Shown piece after piece: positions 8,369 to 16,401 of a stretch of DNA of 36,860 nucleotides. Below the pieces are notes generated by a model. The model was not told the origin of the DNA and searched no databases. It was given only the letters and a program-made list of their open reading frames with translations. A program made the translations under genes and the position numbers. The stretch is from Treponema sp. (GTDB lineage Bacteria; Spirochaetota; Spirochaetia; Treponematales; Breznakiellaceae): the NCBI GenBank assembly GCA_031260245.1, contig JAIRKH010000014.1, positions 1-36,860 on the forward strand. Direction: 5' to 3'. Each line of letters starts with the position of its first letter. Within the stretch, counting starts at the first letter, position 1.

Positions 8369-9794
8369 AGCGAATTTCGAGTCGGGAATGAGACGCTCCT
8401 TGTCCCCGCGCTTCGGCGCGACGCCGCGTTCAACGCGCGGGAGCGATAAGGGACGTTTGCCCCCCCCCCCCGCACCATTCAATAAAAAACTATATATCCT
8501 CTTCGCGTTTTGTCTTATTCTTTTAACAAACTGCTTTTCCGCGCTGGCGGTTGACGAACCGGGCGCCCCAGAATATCCCTCGAAAACCACCGTCGCGGAC
8601 GGCGGCGGACCCCTCGTTCTCGTTCACTATATGCCTTGGTACGACGGTCCCTCGACGAAGTCCCAAGAGAACGACCTCTCTGTGTACGGGGGGCATTGGA
8701 CTGGCTGGGGCGCAATCAGGTGCGACGAGACGACCGCGGACCGCAAGGCGAAAATATACGCGCGCCAGTACCCGCTCACGGGACCCTACGACGGGGACGC
8801 GGAAATCCTCTTGCAATACCAGACCGCGCTTATGAAGATTGCGGGCGTGGACGGCGCGATTTTCGATTGGTACGGGAGCGACGCGGTGAACGACTTCGGC
8901 GCCATCCACGAAAACGTCAAGGCGGCAGTAAGGGTTCTGAAAAGCGCGGAACTTAAATTTCTTCTCTGTTATGAGGACAACACGCTCAATATGAGGGGCT
9001 ATCAGAAAAACGACCCGGCCGCGGTCGCGGCGGGAAAACGCTCGTTTGATTGGGCGCAACGGAATTGGTTCACGGACGCGGCTTACGTTCATTACGAAGG
9101 CAGGCCTGTGGCGCTTTGTTTCGGACCTCAGTATTTTAACGCGAAGGCGCAATGGGACCAGGTATTCGGCGGCGTTGACCCGAAGCCGTATTTCGGGGAT
9201 TTAGACAATCGGTATTCGTGGGCTGACTTTTCTTATAACTGGATACCCATGAGCCGCGCCGTCGACGGCGTTCTGTCTCAAGACGCGCTGACCAATTACC
9301 TGGACTCGTTTTACCGCGGCGCTCAAAGCCGAAAGCCCTACCGCATGGCGACCGTGTTCAGCGCGTTCGACGACGCCTACGAGCTTATCGGCGGGACGAG
9401 TTACGGGTACTTGGACTATGCGGACGTTTTCGCCTTGACCTTTGAGAAGGCGCTCGCGCAGTCACCCCAAGTCATACAAGTTGCGACATGGAACGACTAT
9501 GGCGAAGGAACCATCATCGAGCCGACTATAGAGCGGGGCTATGCGGAGCTTGAGTACTTGCAGGACAGGCAGAGGGAATGGGACGCGGACTTCCCTTTTA
9601 CCAAAGAAGACCTCCGGTATCCTTTGGAATTTTACAAATTACTCTACGCGGACGCGGCCGACTCTTGGCAGAGAGCCGCGATAGCCGCGGCCTACGCGGC
9701 TGTTTTCGCGGGTTCCGCGGAGACGTTCCGCGCCGAAGCCGCGAAGACGGGCGTAACGGTAGACGTAAACGACTTGAAACCGCTTTTGCGGTAA
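8361..9794 (+). CDS. Secreted GH71/99-like glycosidase paralogue, start region crossed by a 12-C tract
   Basis: A single-domain paralogue of the preceding enzyme without the F5/8C tail: VHYMPWY, YPLTGPYDG, GAIFDWYG, CYEDNT, WNDYGEGTIIEPTIERGY. The signal segment KKLYILFAFCLILLTNC gives either a lipobox (LTNC) or a SPase-I site (ALA). The start is uncertain. GTG 8361 overlaps the upstream stop and has GAGG six bases before it, ATG 8388 lacks a good site, and TTG 8457 directly precedes the C tract. No start lies between tract and signal peptide, so every candidate reads through twelve C. With 11 or 13 C the secreted enzyme would be out of frame. The mature part (about 420 aa) is secure; the first about 40 residues may not be genuine. 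Confidence 0.82.
   Translation: MNKANFESGMRRSLSPRFGATPRSTRGSDKGRLPPPPAPFNKKLYILFAFCLILLTNCFSALAVDEPGAPEYPSKTTVADGGGPLVLVHYMPWYDGPSTKSQENDLSVYGGHWTGWGAIRCDETTADRKAKIYARQYPLTGPYDGDAEILLQYQTALMKIAGVDGAIFDWYGSDAVNDFGAIHENVKAAVRVLKSAELKFLLCYEDNTLNMRGYQKNDPAAVAAGKRSFDWAQRNWFTDAAYVHYEGRPVALCFGPQYFNAKAQWDQVFGGVDPKPYFGDLDNRYSWADFSYNWIPMSRAVDGVLSQDALTNYLDSFYRGAQSRKPYRMATVFSAFDDAYELIGGTSYGYLDYADVFALTFEKALAQSPQVIQVATWNDYGEGTIIEPTIERGYAELEYLQDRQREWDADFPFTKEDLRYPLEFYKLLYADAADSWQRAAIAAAYAAVFAGSAETFRAEAAKTGVTVDVNDLKPLLR
8460..8471. repeat. 12-C homopolymer upstream of the second GH71/99-like signal peptide
   Basis: Twelve consecutive C, the longest homopolymer seen in the window. Such tracts slip during replication. 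Its place between the only plausible start codons and the signal peptide makes it a candidate translational on/off switch. Assembly error in the tract length cannot be excluded. Confidence 0.9.
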
Positions 9795-9899
9795 CTCCCC
9801 TTTTCGCGGCAAGGGTAACGGTACGGGTTTCTCGCAGAGGAGACTCTGTTTGAAATAGGGCGGGCGTACGCCTGCCTAGAAAATTTTTAGGAGGTAGTT

Positions 9900-10988
9900 A
9901 TGAAAAAGACTACGCTCATTACGACGGCGCTTGCGATTGCGGCGCTGTTAATCGGGTGCGGAGACAGCGGCGGAGACGGTAATTCGACCGACGAGCATCA
10001 GAATCCTTCGGCTATCACGGAGGAATTTCAGACGTTTTACGTCAAGGTTCTTGACCAGAATCGGACGGGCGCGCCTGATATTTCCACTGGCGCTCGTTGG
10101 CATTTTCACAACAACGTCAACAACGGAGACGCTATCGGCTTTGCGCTTCAGAAGCTTTTCGTGAACGACAGCCCTTCCGAGACGGGCGCTATCGTCCTGT
10201 ACGACTTCACTGACGCGGAGGATTTTACTTCGGCGAACAAGGGCGCGTTCGACGCGGGGTCCATGGGCGCGGGCGAAGTTACGGACGGCGCCTGGGTCGT
10301 GGAGAGAACCGATGCGGCGTACCAATACCTTGGTAACCTCGCCTCAAGCGCGGAAGCCAACGGAAAGGCTTACTGGGGATTCGTCGTCAAGAACGTATCC
10401 GCGACCGCCAGGGCGGACAACGTCAACCTGGGGCTTTTAGACGCCAATAATACGCAAGTCGCTCTTTCGTCTCTCGCAGGCTGGTTTGGTATAGAGACTT
10501 TCGGCGCGTATACGGAAGAAAGCCCTGCCCCAAACCCAGACCCAACGACGCCTCTGCTCACGGCTGATTTCGCGACGTATTACCTGGACATCAGCGGTAT
10601 TCCGAGCTTCACGGGTTTCAGAATCAAGAACGCGAGCGGTTCCGCGGCCGGTATCGTCATTGACGAAATATTCGCCTCCGAAGATACGTCGGAAACGGGT
10701 AAGGTAGTCGCTTTTGATTTTGAAGAGACGGAAGGCGGTACTAATTGGTGGGGATTTACCACAGGAACGAAAGCGGACGGCGCGTGGTCTTCTGGCGAAC
10801 AACCGACCGATTCGGGCGACATAGCGGCTTTTGGAAGCGGAGTATTTAACGGAAAGCAGTACCTTGGGATTAAGGCGAAAAATCTTTCGGAGAGCGTAGG
10901 AGGGGACGCCTTAACGATTGCGCCTATCGCGAACGACGCTGAAGTAGCCGCGTTCACCAAGACTTTCGCGGAGTTGTTCAGCGAGTAA
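9900..10988 (+). CDS. Lipoprotein with two tandem related beta-rich domains
   Basis: 362 aa. ATG follows AGGAGG, and residues 1-20 are a classical lipoprotein signal (LLIGC, Cys20), then a Gly/Ser/Asp linker suited to surface display. Two related units follow, about 40-205 and 220-360. Each has a FxTxYxxI/V start, a [L/I]F-x(4)-SETG motif (LFVNDSPSETGAIVLYDF against IFASEDTSETGKVVAFDF), then D/E-GAW and a G[K]xYxGxxxKNxS motif. A Pro-rich linker (APNPDPTTP) separates them. I know no named family. Placement between secreted hydrolases and an outer-membrane porin suggests a glycan-binding surface protein analogous in role to SusD/E proteins, which is inference. The 105-bp gap upstream has no clear promoter. 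Confidence 0.8.
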   Translation: MKKTTLITTALAIAALLIGCGDSGGDGNSTDEHQNPSAITEEFQTFYVKVLDQNRTGAPDISTGARWHFHNNVNNGDAIGFALQKLFVNDSPSETGAIVLYDFTDAEDFTSANKGAFDAGSMGAGEVTDGAWVVERTDAAYQYLGNLASSAEANGKAYWGFVVKNVSATARADNVNLGLLDANNTQVALSSLAGWFGIETFGAYTEESPAPNPDPTTPLLTADFATYYLDISGIPSFTGFRIKNASGSAAGIVIDEIFASEDTSETGKVVAFDFEETEGGTNWWGFTTGTKADGAWSSGEQPTDSGDIAAFGSGVFNGKQYLGIKAKNLSESVGGDALTIAPIANDAEVAAFTKTFAELFSE

Positions 10989-11002
10989 CAAATTACAAGC
11001 GC

Positions 11003-11053
11003 GAGTCGATCAGACAAGCATCCGAGTCGTTCAGACAAGTATCTGAACGGCTC
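11003..11053. repeat. Duplicated 21-bp element, second copy folding into a 12-bp hairpin
   Basis: A unit of the form GAGTCGwTCAGACAAGyATC occurs twice in tandem (11003-11022 and 11024-11043). The second copy pairs with TCTGAACGGCTC (11042-11053) to give a 12-bp stem with one G-T pair and a 6-nt loop. The T run lies about 15 bp further on, so intrinsic termination is weak. It may attenuate or stabilise the mRNA between lipoprotein and porin genes. Confidence 0.6.
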
Positions 11054-11093
11054 AAATAAGTACGAATCTTTTTTGTATGAAAAGGAGGCTTTT

Positions 11094-11777
11094 ATGCCTA
11101 ATAAACTGTCTAATAAGAAAGGCTACGTTCCAGGAGCGGACGCTAAATTCAACAGTTATAACCTCGTAACCTACACCGTGGGAAAAATGAGCGGGCAGCC
11201 CTCCGCATGGGACCACATTCCCGCGGCAAGGGTAACGGAATTATCGACCGCCAACGAGAAATGGCGTCTCGCCTTTGAGAAAGTCGCGGGACCCCGCTCC
11301 TCGGTCGACACCAAGGCGAAGAACAACACGCGCAAGGAGGCTTGCGTCCGCGCCTTCGTCGCGCAATACATCAGGTTCCCGCCAGTCGCCGACGAGGACC
11401 GCGACGCCATGGACATCCTCAACAGGGACCTTCACCCCGCCCGCATCGAAAAGCCGAAGACCCGCCCAGTCGTCACGGAAATCAAACCCCTCGGCGCGTT
11501 CCGCGAGGAAATCTACTTCCACGACGAAACTACCGAAGAAAGCTGCTCCATCCCCTACGGCGACAACGGATGTCTGCTTTTATTCGGATGGGGAGCAAAA
11601 CCAATCGACGACTATAAAGCGCTGGTACAAACTAAGCTCATGACGAAATCACCCTGCATCGTCACATTGCCCCAAGAGGCGGAAAAGCAGGTTTTTTCCT
11701 GCGCGGCGGAATGGCAGAACGAGCGCGGGGAGCTTGGTCCCCCAAGCGAAATCAAAACTGCGGACGTCTGGCGGTAG
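11094..11777 (+). CDS. Unknown 227-aa protein with FN3-like C-terminal tail
   Basis: Start is ATG 11094 with AGGAGG seven bases upstream; an upstream in-frame ATG (11073) has none. No signal peptide or membrane span. The N-terminal half is helical and charged (WDHIPAARVTEL, DTKAKNNTRKEACVRAFVAQ, DEDRDAMDI), the middle is Pro-rich with EIYFHDETT, and the end (CAAEWQNERGELGPPSEI) resembles the closing strand of a fibronectin-III domain. I recall similar helix-plus-FN3-like proteins in Bacteroidetes and treponemes but cannot name a family. It ends 9 bp before the porin start and is certainly co-transcribed with it. Confidence 0.75.
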   Translation: MPNKLSNKKGYVPGADAKFNSYNLVTYTVGKMSGQPSAWDHIPAARVTELSTANEKWRLAFEKVAGPRSSVDTKAKNNTRKEACVRAFVAQYIRFPPVADEDRDAMDILNRDLHPARIEKPKTRPVVTEIKPLGAFREEIYFHDETTEESCSIPYGDNGCLLLFGWGAKPIDDYKALVQTKLMTKSPCIVTLPQEAEKQVFSCAAEWQNERGELGPPSEIKTADVWR

Positions 11778-11786
11778 GAGGGGAAA

Positions 11787-13352
11787 ATGAAAGGGAAAAA
11801 CCTATGGATTCTCATAGTATTCGCCGCTCAAGTATACGGTATCGATATTTCAATAACCGACGGAGCCCGCCTGGACGTCGTCTCGCGCACCTCCTTCGGC
11901 GTCGATTTGGACAATCCCTATCGGTTCGGGTTGAGTAACGAAATCACCCAATTCGACCTGGTTTTCGGACTGGCTCCTTATCAAAAAATCACCAATAGGG
12001 TCAACTCGCCTTCCGCGGTCGGCTTCATAGACGTAACGCTTTTCAACCTTGACCTGATAAAGGTCAACAAGAGCGTCGGATATAACGAGCCCGGAACTAT
12101 CGGCACGAATAGGTACCAGACGGGCGAATTTCTCGCGGGCATCCTCAACAAGAACTGGCTCGTGCAACTCAACGCGGCCGGCAACGAACCGTTCGCGTCG
12201 CCGTGGAACAAGGGTTTGCAGTTCATCAACGACGGGTTCAAGTTCTCCTGGGCTTATCTGGACTCCATGGTCGACGTGCGGCGCGTCAACGCCGTTAGCG
12301 GTATTCCTGTTATCACTCGGCGGGGCGAAGAAAATATGGCCGGAGACGGTCAAACCCAAGAACACGGAACCATGAAACAGTTCGGCTTCGATACGGTGGG
12401 CAACATCGCGGATAGGCTCGGAACCTCCTTTTCAGGCAACCTCGTGGCCGTTATGTACAACAACGAACAGTTCGGCGTGAACGTGAAGCTCGGCACCGAA
12501 TACCCTTTCGATTCCGCGAACATAACAGAGGATAACCGCAACGGCATCGCCGCGGGTATAGACGCGGTTCTCACCCCGCAGTCCGCGCCGGGGCTTAAGG
12601 TTTTCGCGTCGGTCGTCGGCTCCGCGGACTATAGTTTCGATAACACGGCCGACCCTATCTCCGGCGGAACGCGAATCGGTTACACGATCCCGCTCAACGA
12701 GGACATATCGGTCGAGCCTTTCGCTGGTTTTGACCTGGGCGTGAGGCTCAAGGACGACGGAGGTTGGGAGAAGCCGGCCTACGAAGCGTCAGGCGGTCTC
12801 ACCATGCGGTGGCCCGGTCAGGGCGGATGGCTGAAGGACTACATCCTCAACTCCGACGGGCGGGTGTTTCCCGGTATGTCCCTCGCCTACAAGGCGTATC
12901 AAGACTTGGAAAAAGAAATGGGCGTCGAACATTCTGTCAAATTCACGCTTTTCGAGCCTCGCGGAGACGACGGCGTGTTCTACGGGCTTGGCGCGGAGGC
13001 GGTGATAGACCTCATCGACATAACTAATGTAACCGAGGGCGCGGCCGCGACCGCAAACGACCCGCCGGGCGGTTTCCGCGCGCTGGCGACCGCCTACTTC
13101 GACTACGCGATTCCGGGGTTTCTCAAGTCGAGCGGTTCGCTGGTACCCTGGACCATCCTTTATTACGACAATCTCCCGGACGCCGCGGACTCTTCAAGCC
13201 GTATCAACGACGCGAAGATAGACCTGGGGCTGAACTTCGAGAATTTCATATCAAATACCGTATTCGGAATCGTCTGGAATTCGGGTAGTCTGATTCAACA
13301 GACCGTCGCGCACTGGGGCTATTTCAGAGCCACGGTGGAAATCAGACTGTGA
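11787..13352 (+). CDS. Msp/Tpr-like outer-membrane beta-barrel porin
   Basis: 521 aa. ATG follows AGGAGGGGAAA. A short signal peptide (residues 1-18, cleavage near VYG) precedes a protein of alternating short beta strands rich in Gly, Asn, Asp and aromatics, with no helical TM and a C-terminal strand ending YFRATVEIRL. Motifs such as FLAGILNKNW, GGLTMRWPGQGGW, DYILNSDGRVFPGMSLAYK and FTLFEPRGDDGVFYGLG recall treponemal major-sheath-protein (Msp/Tpr) relatives, which form pores in the outer membrane. Last gene of the GH operon, followed after 165 bp by a strong terminator. It likely admits the oligosaccharides released by the hydrolases. The family call comes from memory of motifs, not a search. 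Confidence 0.7.
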   Translation: MKGKNLWILIVFAAQVYGIDISITDGARLDVVSRTSFGVDLDNPYRFGLSNEITQFDLVFGLAPYQKITNRVNSPSAVGFIDVTLFNLDLIKVNKSVGYNEPGTIGTNRYQTGEFLAGILNKNWLVQLNAAGNEPFASPWNKGLQFINDGFKFSWAYLDSMVDVRRVNAVSGIPVITRRGEENMAGDGQTQEHGTMKQFGFDTVGNIADRLGTSFSGNLVAVMYNNEQFGVNVKLGTEYPFDSANITEDNRNGIAAGIDAVLTPQSAPGLKVFASVVGSADYSFDNTADPISGGTRIGYTIPLNEDISVEPFAGFDLGVRLKDDGGWEKPAYEASGGLTMRWPGQGGWLKDYILNSDGRVFPGMSLAYKAYQDLEKEMGVEHSVKFTLFEPRGDDGVFYGLGAEAVIDLIDITNVTEGAAATANDPPGGFRALATAYFDYAIPGFLKSSGSLVPWTILYYDNLPDAADSSSRINDAKIDLGLNFENFISNTVFGIVWNSGSLIQQTVAHWGYFRATVEIRL

Positions 13353-13384
13353 GCAGCCGAAGTAAAGGCGGAGGTTGGGGGCTT

Positions 13385-13456
13385 ATGATGTATCCCAAGA
13401 AAGACCCAAATCAGGAGTACATCTTTGTTACCTACTGGACGAACTTTAATACTTGA
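13385..13456 (+). CDS. Possible 23-aa small protein or gene fragment
   Basis: ATG 13385 to TGA 13454-13456, with GGAGG ten bases upstream. Residues include KKDPNQEYIFVTYWTNFNT, a natural-looking aromatic composition. It follows the porin stop by 32 bp and precedes the terminator. It could be the start of a longer lost gene. Weak call. Confidence 0.3.
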   Translation: MMYPKKDPNQEYIFVTYWTNFNT

Positions 13457-13517
13457 GCGCTACCCTTATGCATGGGGGTGAGGCAGACCGTAACGCTTTG
13501 CCTCGCAATAGAGCGTT

Positions 13518-13550
13518 AACGCCTCCGTTGTTCGCTTCGGAGGCGTTTTT
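13518..13550 (+). terminator. Strong intrinsic terminator closing the GH/porin operon
   Basis: AACGCCTCCG (13518-13527) pairs perfectly with CGGAGGCGTT (13538-13547) around a 10-nt loop, followed by TTT then CTT. Just upstream, GAGGCA/TGCCTC and TAACGCT/AGCGTTA can form competing stems. Confidence 0.85.
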
Positions 13551-13584
13551 CTTGCAAGTCCGACCTGTTTTACAAAAAACATAC

Positions 13585-13612
13585 TTGACATTTACCTTTT
13601 TTAGAGTAAAAT
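13585..13612 (+). promoter_or_regulatory. Promoter of the VWA/Lcl protein gene
   Basis: TTGACA (13585-13590), 16-bp spacer, TAAAAT (13607-13612), then a leader with AGGAGG at 13635-13640. Confidence 0.7.
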
Positions 13613-13645
13613 ATAAAAAGTTTAATTTTGTTTTTAGGAGGTTTT

Positions 13646-15226
13646 ATGAAACGTATTCTATTTTTTGTCGGCGTTTCTCTGATAATGGGAAATCTTTTGT
13701 TCGCGCAGGAGTCCCCCGCGCAATCCGGCGTGTATGTCGGCGTCATATCGTTTGCGGCAAACGCGGAGGATATAACCGGCGGCGAGCCTATTTATCTCGA
13801 TGACGAAGGTAAAGACAGGCTTCTTGAAATTCTTGACGGCGACTACCAAAAGGCGTCCGTTCAAGGGACGTCCCTCTACTACGCTGTTCACAAGGCGTTG
13901 GCGAGTCTGAGTCAGAATCAGTCAAAATTTCCTTCCGACGTCGATTCCGTGAATCTGATTGTTTTTACCGACGGTCTTGACAACAACTCGACAAGCGTCG
14001 CCCTCGAGCCGATTGAGACTGAGGACTTCGGCGAAAAACTCGCGTCCGACTACCTTGCATACGACAAGGAGCAGATAGCGAGTAGGGAAGTGGCGGGTAA
14101 GCCAATTACCGCTTACTCGATCGGCGTCAAGGGCGCGGACGTCAGCGACGCTGATAGCTTCACCGCGGCGTTACAGGATCTCGCCAGCGACGAAGCTAAC
14201 TATTTCGAGTTGACGGATTTTGACCAAGCCAACGATAAGTTTGCCGACATAGCCAACGACCTCACGGCGTTGACTAAAAAGGTTACCTTTACGGTCAAGA
14301 CGCCTTCTTACCCGGTAGGAACGAAGGTCCGCGTTACCTTCGACGTTCCAAGCGAAAGCAACGCGACCGAGGACGCGGAGGGTTCCCAGAATTACTTGGA
14401 AGGCGAAGTGGCGGTCAAGAGCCGCAAATACATCCTTGCAAACATCGTCTACGGCGGAGACGTGAGTTGCTCGACGGTTCCCTCGGACGCTTCGGTCAAC
14501 GGCGCTATGGACGGCACCGAAGTCGGTTATACCTTCGTGGACCTCAAGGGCTTTGACCCAGACGTCGACGACAAAACCGCGGTGAAACAGTGGAGTATGA
14601 GCAGCGGAACCAGCAACTGGCAGGTGAACAGCGAGTATGCGGTTGACGGCTCAACGGAAACCATTACCAATTACAAATCGGTCGTGGTTTATCTCGCGCT
14701 TGACAGCAGTACCTCGTTAAGCGACGACGACATTGACGGCGTACGCGAAGCCGCAAAGAAATTCGTCCAGACCGTCTACGATAAAACGCAGGGAACGCCG
14801 ACAGCGGCGGCGCCCGAACCGGAACCTGAACCTGACCCCGAACCTGTATCTTCAGACGTTCCTGAAGAAGATTCGTCTCTGAGAATCGGCTCTACGGGAC
14901 CCGGCGGCGGAATCGTGTTCTCCATTTCGGGTAACACATACATGGAAGCGCGCCAATTGAGCGGTACATACAACTTCAACAACGCCCGCCAAGCGGCGGA
15001 CGACCTCGTGGCAGACGGATTCGACGACTGGCGCGCCCCGTCAAAGGACGAGCTTGACCTTATCTATCAATCAAAAGTCATCACAAGCGGCAATTTCTGG
15101 TCGTCAACCGAGTCCACATTGGTCAACGCATGGGACCAGAACTTTTCCAGTGGCGCTCAAGGCGACAAAGGCGCAAAAACAACGCAGAGAAGCGCTCTGG
15201 CCATCCGCTCCTTCAACCAGGAATAG
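13646..15226 (+). CDS. Secreted protein: degenerate VWA domain, Pro-Glu linker, C-terminal Lcl/DUF1566-like domain
   Basis: 526 aa from ATG 13646 (AGGAGG five bases before). Signal peptide 1-20 (LLFA/QE). Residues about 28-215 look like a von Willebrand A fold with the second and third MIDAS positions present (GTSLYYA, Thr75; FTDGLDN, Asp109). The first strand, which normally carries DxSxS, reads VISFAANA, so metal binding is probably altered. Residues about 220-385 are a beta-rich region, about 388-402 a PEPEPEPDPEP linker, and 415-526 a Lcl/DUF1566-like domain (GPGGGIVF, YMEARQL, DDWRAPSKDELDLIY, FWSSTE, AIRSF). Surface adhesion or matrix binding is plausible. It has its own promoter. Confidence 0.8.
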   Translation: MKRILFFVGVSLIMGNLLFAQESPAQSGVYVGVISFAANAEDITGGEPIYLDDEGKDRLLEILDGDYQKASVQGTSLYYAVHKALASLSQNQSKFPSDVDSVNLIVFTDGLDNNSTSVALEPIETEDFGEKLASDYLAYDKEQIASREVAGKPITAYSIGVKGADVSDADSFTAALQDLASDEANYFELTDFDQANDKFADIANDLTALTKKVTFTVKTPSYPVGTKVRVTFDVPSESNATEDAEGSQNYLEGEVAVKSRKYILANIVYGGDVSCSTVPSDASVNGAMDGTEVGYTFVDLKGFDPDVDDKTAVKQWSMSSGTSNWQVNSEYAVDGSTETITNYKSVVVYLALDSSTSLSDDDIDGVREAAKKFVQTVYDKTQGTPTAAAPEPEPEPDPEPVSSDVPEEDSSLRIGSTGPGGGIVFSISGNTYMEARQLSGTYNFNNARQAADDLVADGFDDWRAPSKDELDLIYQSKVITSGNFWSSTESTLVNAWDQNFSSGAQGDKGAKTTQRSALAIRSFNQE

Positions 15227-15445
15227 GATTGTCGCGAGGATAATGTTTTCGTTTGAAAATCTGTCGATAAACTTCAAGCAACGACGTTATTCCTTGTACC
15301 AGAGGCGGTTTAGAAAGTATGGTAGGACGCAAGTTAAGCGAAGTTCAGAAAGGACCATGCGGTTTCTTTAAGAGCGGACGTTCCTTCCCTGATATAGTTC
15401 TCTCCGACTTGTCGACTATCATACTTTTTCAAAACCCTATCAAAA

Positions 15446-16309
15446 ATGAAAAAACTATTATTTATTTACCTGTTTCTTTTATTTGTTTTGAGCGCGACTG
15501 TCGCTGGAGAAAACCGCGTCGTCGTCATCGGCATAGACGGATGGACCGCGTCGAGTCTTTCCAAAGCCGACTTGCCGACCGTCAAACGGATGATGCGCGA
15601 GGGCGCGTCTACCCTTTCGGTCGTCGACGAGCTACCCACCAACAGTCCAACCAACTGGTCTTCTCTCTTCATGAGCGTGGGCCCTGACGCCCACGGCTTG
15701 ACTTCGGAAGGACCCATGAAAGCGGGTTATGTCCCAAAATACCCAAGCGTTTTCACCCTTTTGCGAGACCAAAAGCCGCAGAGCGAAATAGGCGCTTTTT
15801 ATGAATGGCATAAAATCAAGCGTCTTTTCTCAAAAGGCGCGCTTAACCACAGTCAGCATCTGCCGCGGATGTTCGACGTTTCCCTAGTTTTATCGGTCGC
15901 GCCGTATATAAAGCAAAAGAAGCCGACGCTCTTATTTTTCCATATAGACGCTACTGACCATCGCGGGCATACAAACGGCTTTGATTCCCCGAAATATCTC
16001 AAGACGCTTGAAAAATACGACAAGAAAATCGGTAAGATAGAAAATTTCGTGAAAAAAGCAGACGTGTTCGCGGATACCGTTTTTATGCTCGTTACCGACC
16101 ATGGCGGAAAAGGGTTTCATCACGGCGGCGATTCGCCAGAAGAACGTTATACGCCCCTAGTCGTTTACGGCAAAAACGTCAAGAAAGGCTATGTTATAGA
16201 AAGAGAAGTTAAAATCGAGGACATACCGGCCACCATAGCGTTCATATTGGGCGTTGAACCGCCCGAAGAGTGGATCGGAACGCCGATAGACGAAATATTC
16301 ATGAAATAG
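15446..16309 (+). CDS. Secreted type-I phosphodiesterase/alkaline-phosphatase-superfamily protein
   Basis: 287 aa with an N-terminal signal peptide (residues 1-20, ATVA/GE). The fold is that of the phosphodiesterase/nucleotide-pyrophosphatase branch: first metal ligand Asp31 in VVVIGIDGW, nucleophile region SPTNWSSLFMSVGP with DAHG, the second metal site in FHIDATDHRGHTNG (about 166-178), VTDHGGKG (about 216-223) and a late HHGG. It hydrolyses phosphate or phosphonate esters outside the cytoplasm. At 287 aa it is short for the family (usually 380 or more), so the cap insert is minimal. No clear Shine-Dalgarno precedes the ATG and the 219-bp gap upstream shows no firm promoter. The substrate, perhaps a phospho-decorated glycan, is unknown. 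Confidence 0.8.
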   Translation: MKKLLFIYLFLLFVLSATVAGENRVVVIGIDGWTASSLSKADLPTVKRMMREGASTLSVVDELPTNSPTNWSSLFMSVGPDAHGLTSEGPMKAGYVPKYPSVFTLLRDQKPQSEIGAFYEWHKIKRLFSKGALNHSQHLPRMFDVSLVLSVAPYIKQKKPTLLFFHIDATDHRGHTNGFDSPKYLKTLEKYDKKIGKIENFVKKADVFADTVFMLVTDHGGKGFHHGGDSPEERYTPLVVYGKNVKKGYVIEREVKIEDIPATIAFILGVEPPEEWIGTPIDEIFMK

Positions 16310-16387
16310 CGTCTATTGTTTCGCCTGTAACTTTACTTTATACTGAAAAAAACATATTTTTACCGTATATGTTCAATTCTTTTCTCA

Positions 16388-16393
16388 TATAAT
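16388..16393 (+). promoter_or_regulatory. -10 box eight bases before an ATG: leaderless transcript likely
   Basis: A perfect TATAAT ends eight bases before the ATG at 16402, so transcription would begin at about the start codon. No convincing -35 box and no Shine-Dalgarno are present. The same geometry occurs before the AraC gene. Confidence 0.5.
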
Positions 16394-16401
16394 ACTATCT
16401 C

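Noticed and set aside
15243-15371. 43-codon Arg-rich frame between the VWA and phosphodiesterase genes
   Set aside because: GAGGA sits too close to the ATG and the composition (many Arg/Lys/Ser) matches random frames; no family resemblance.
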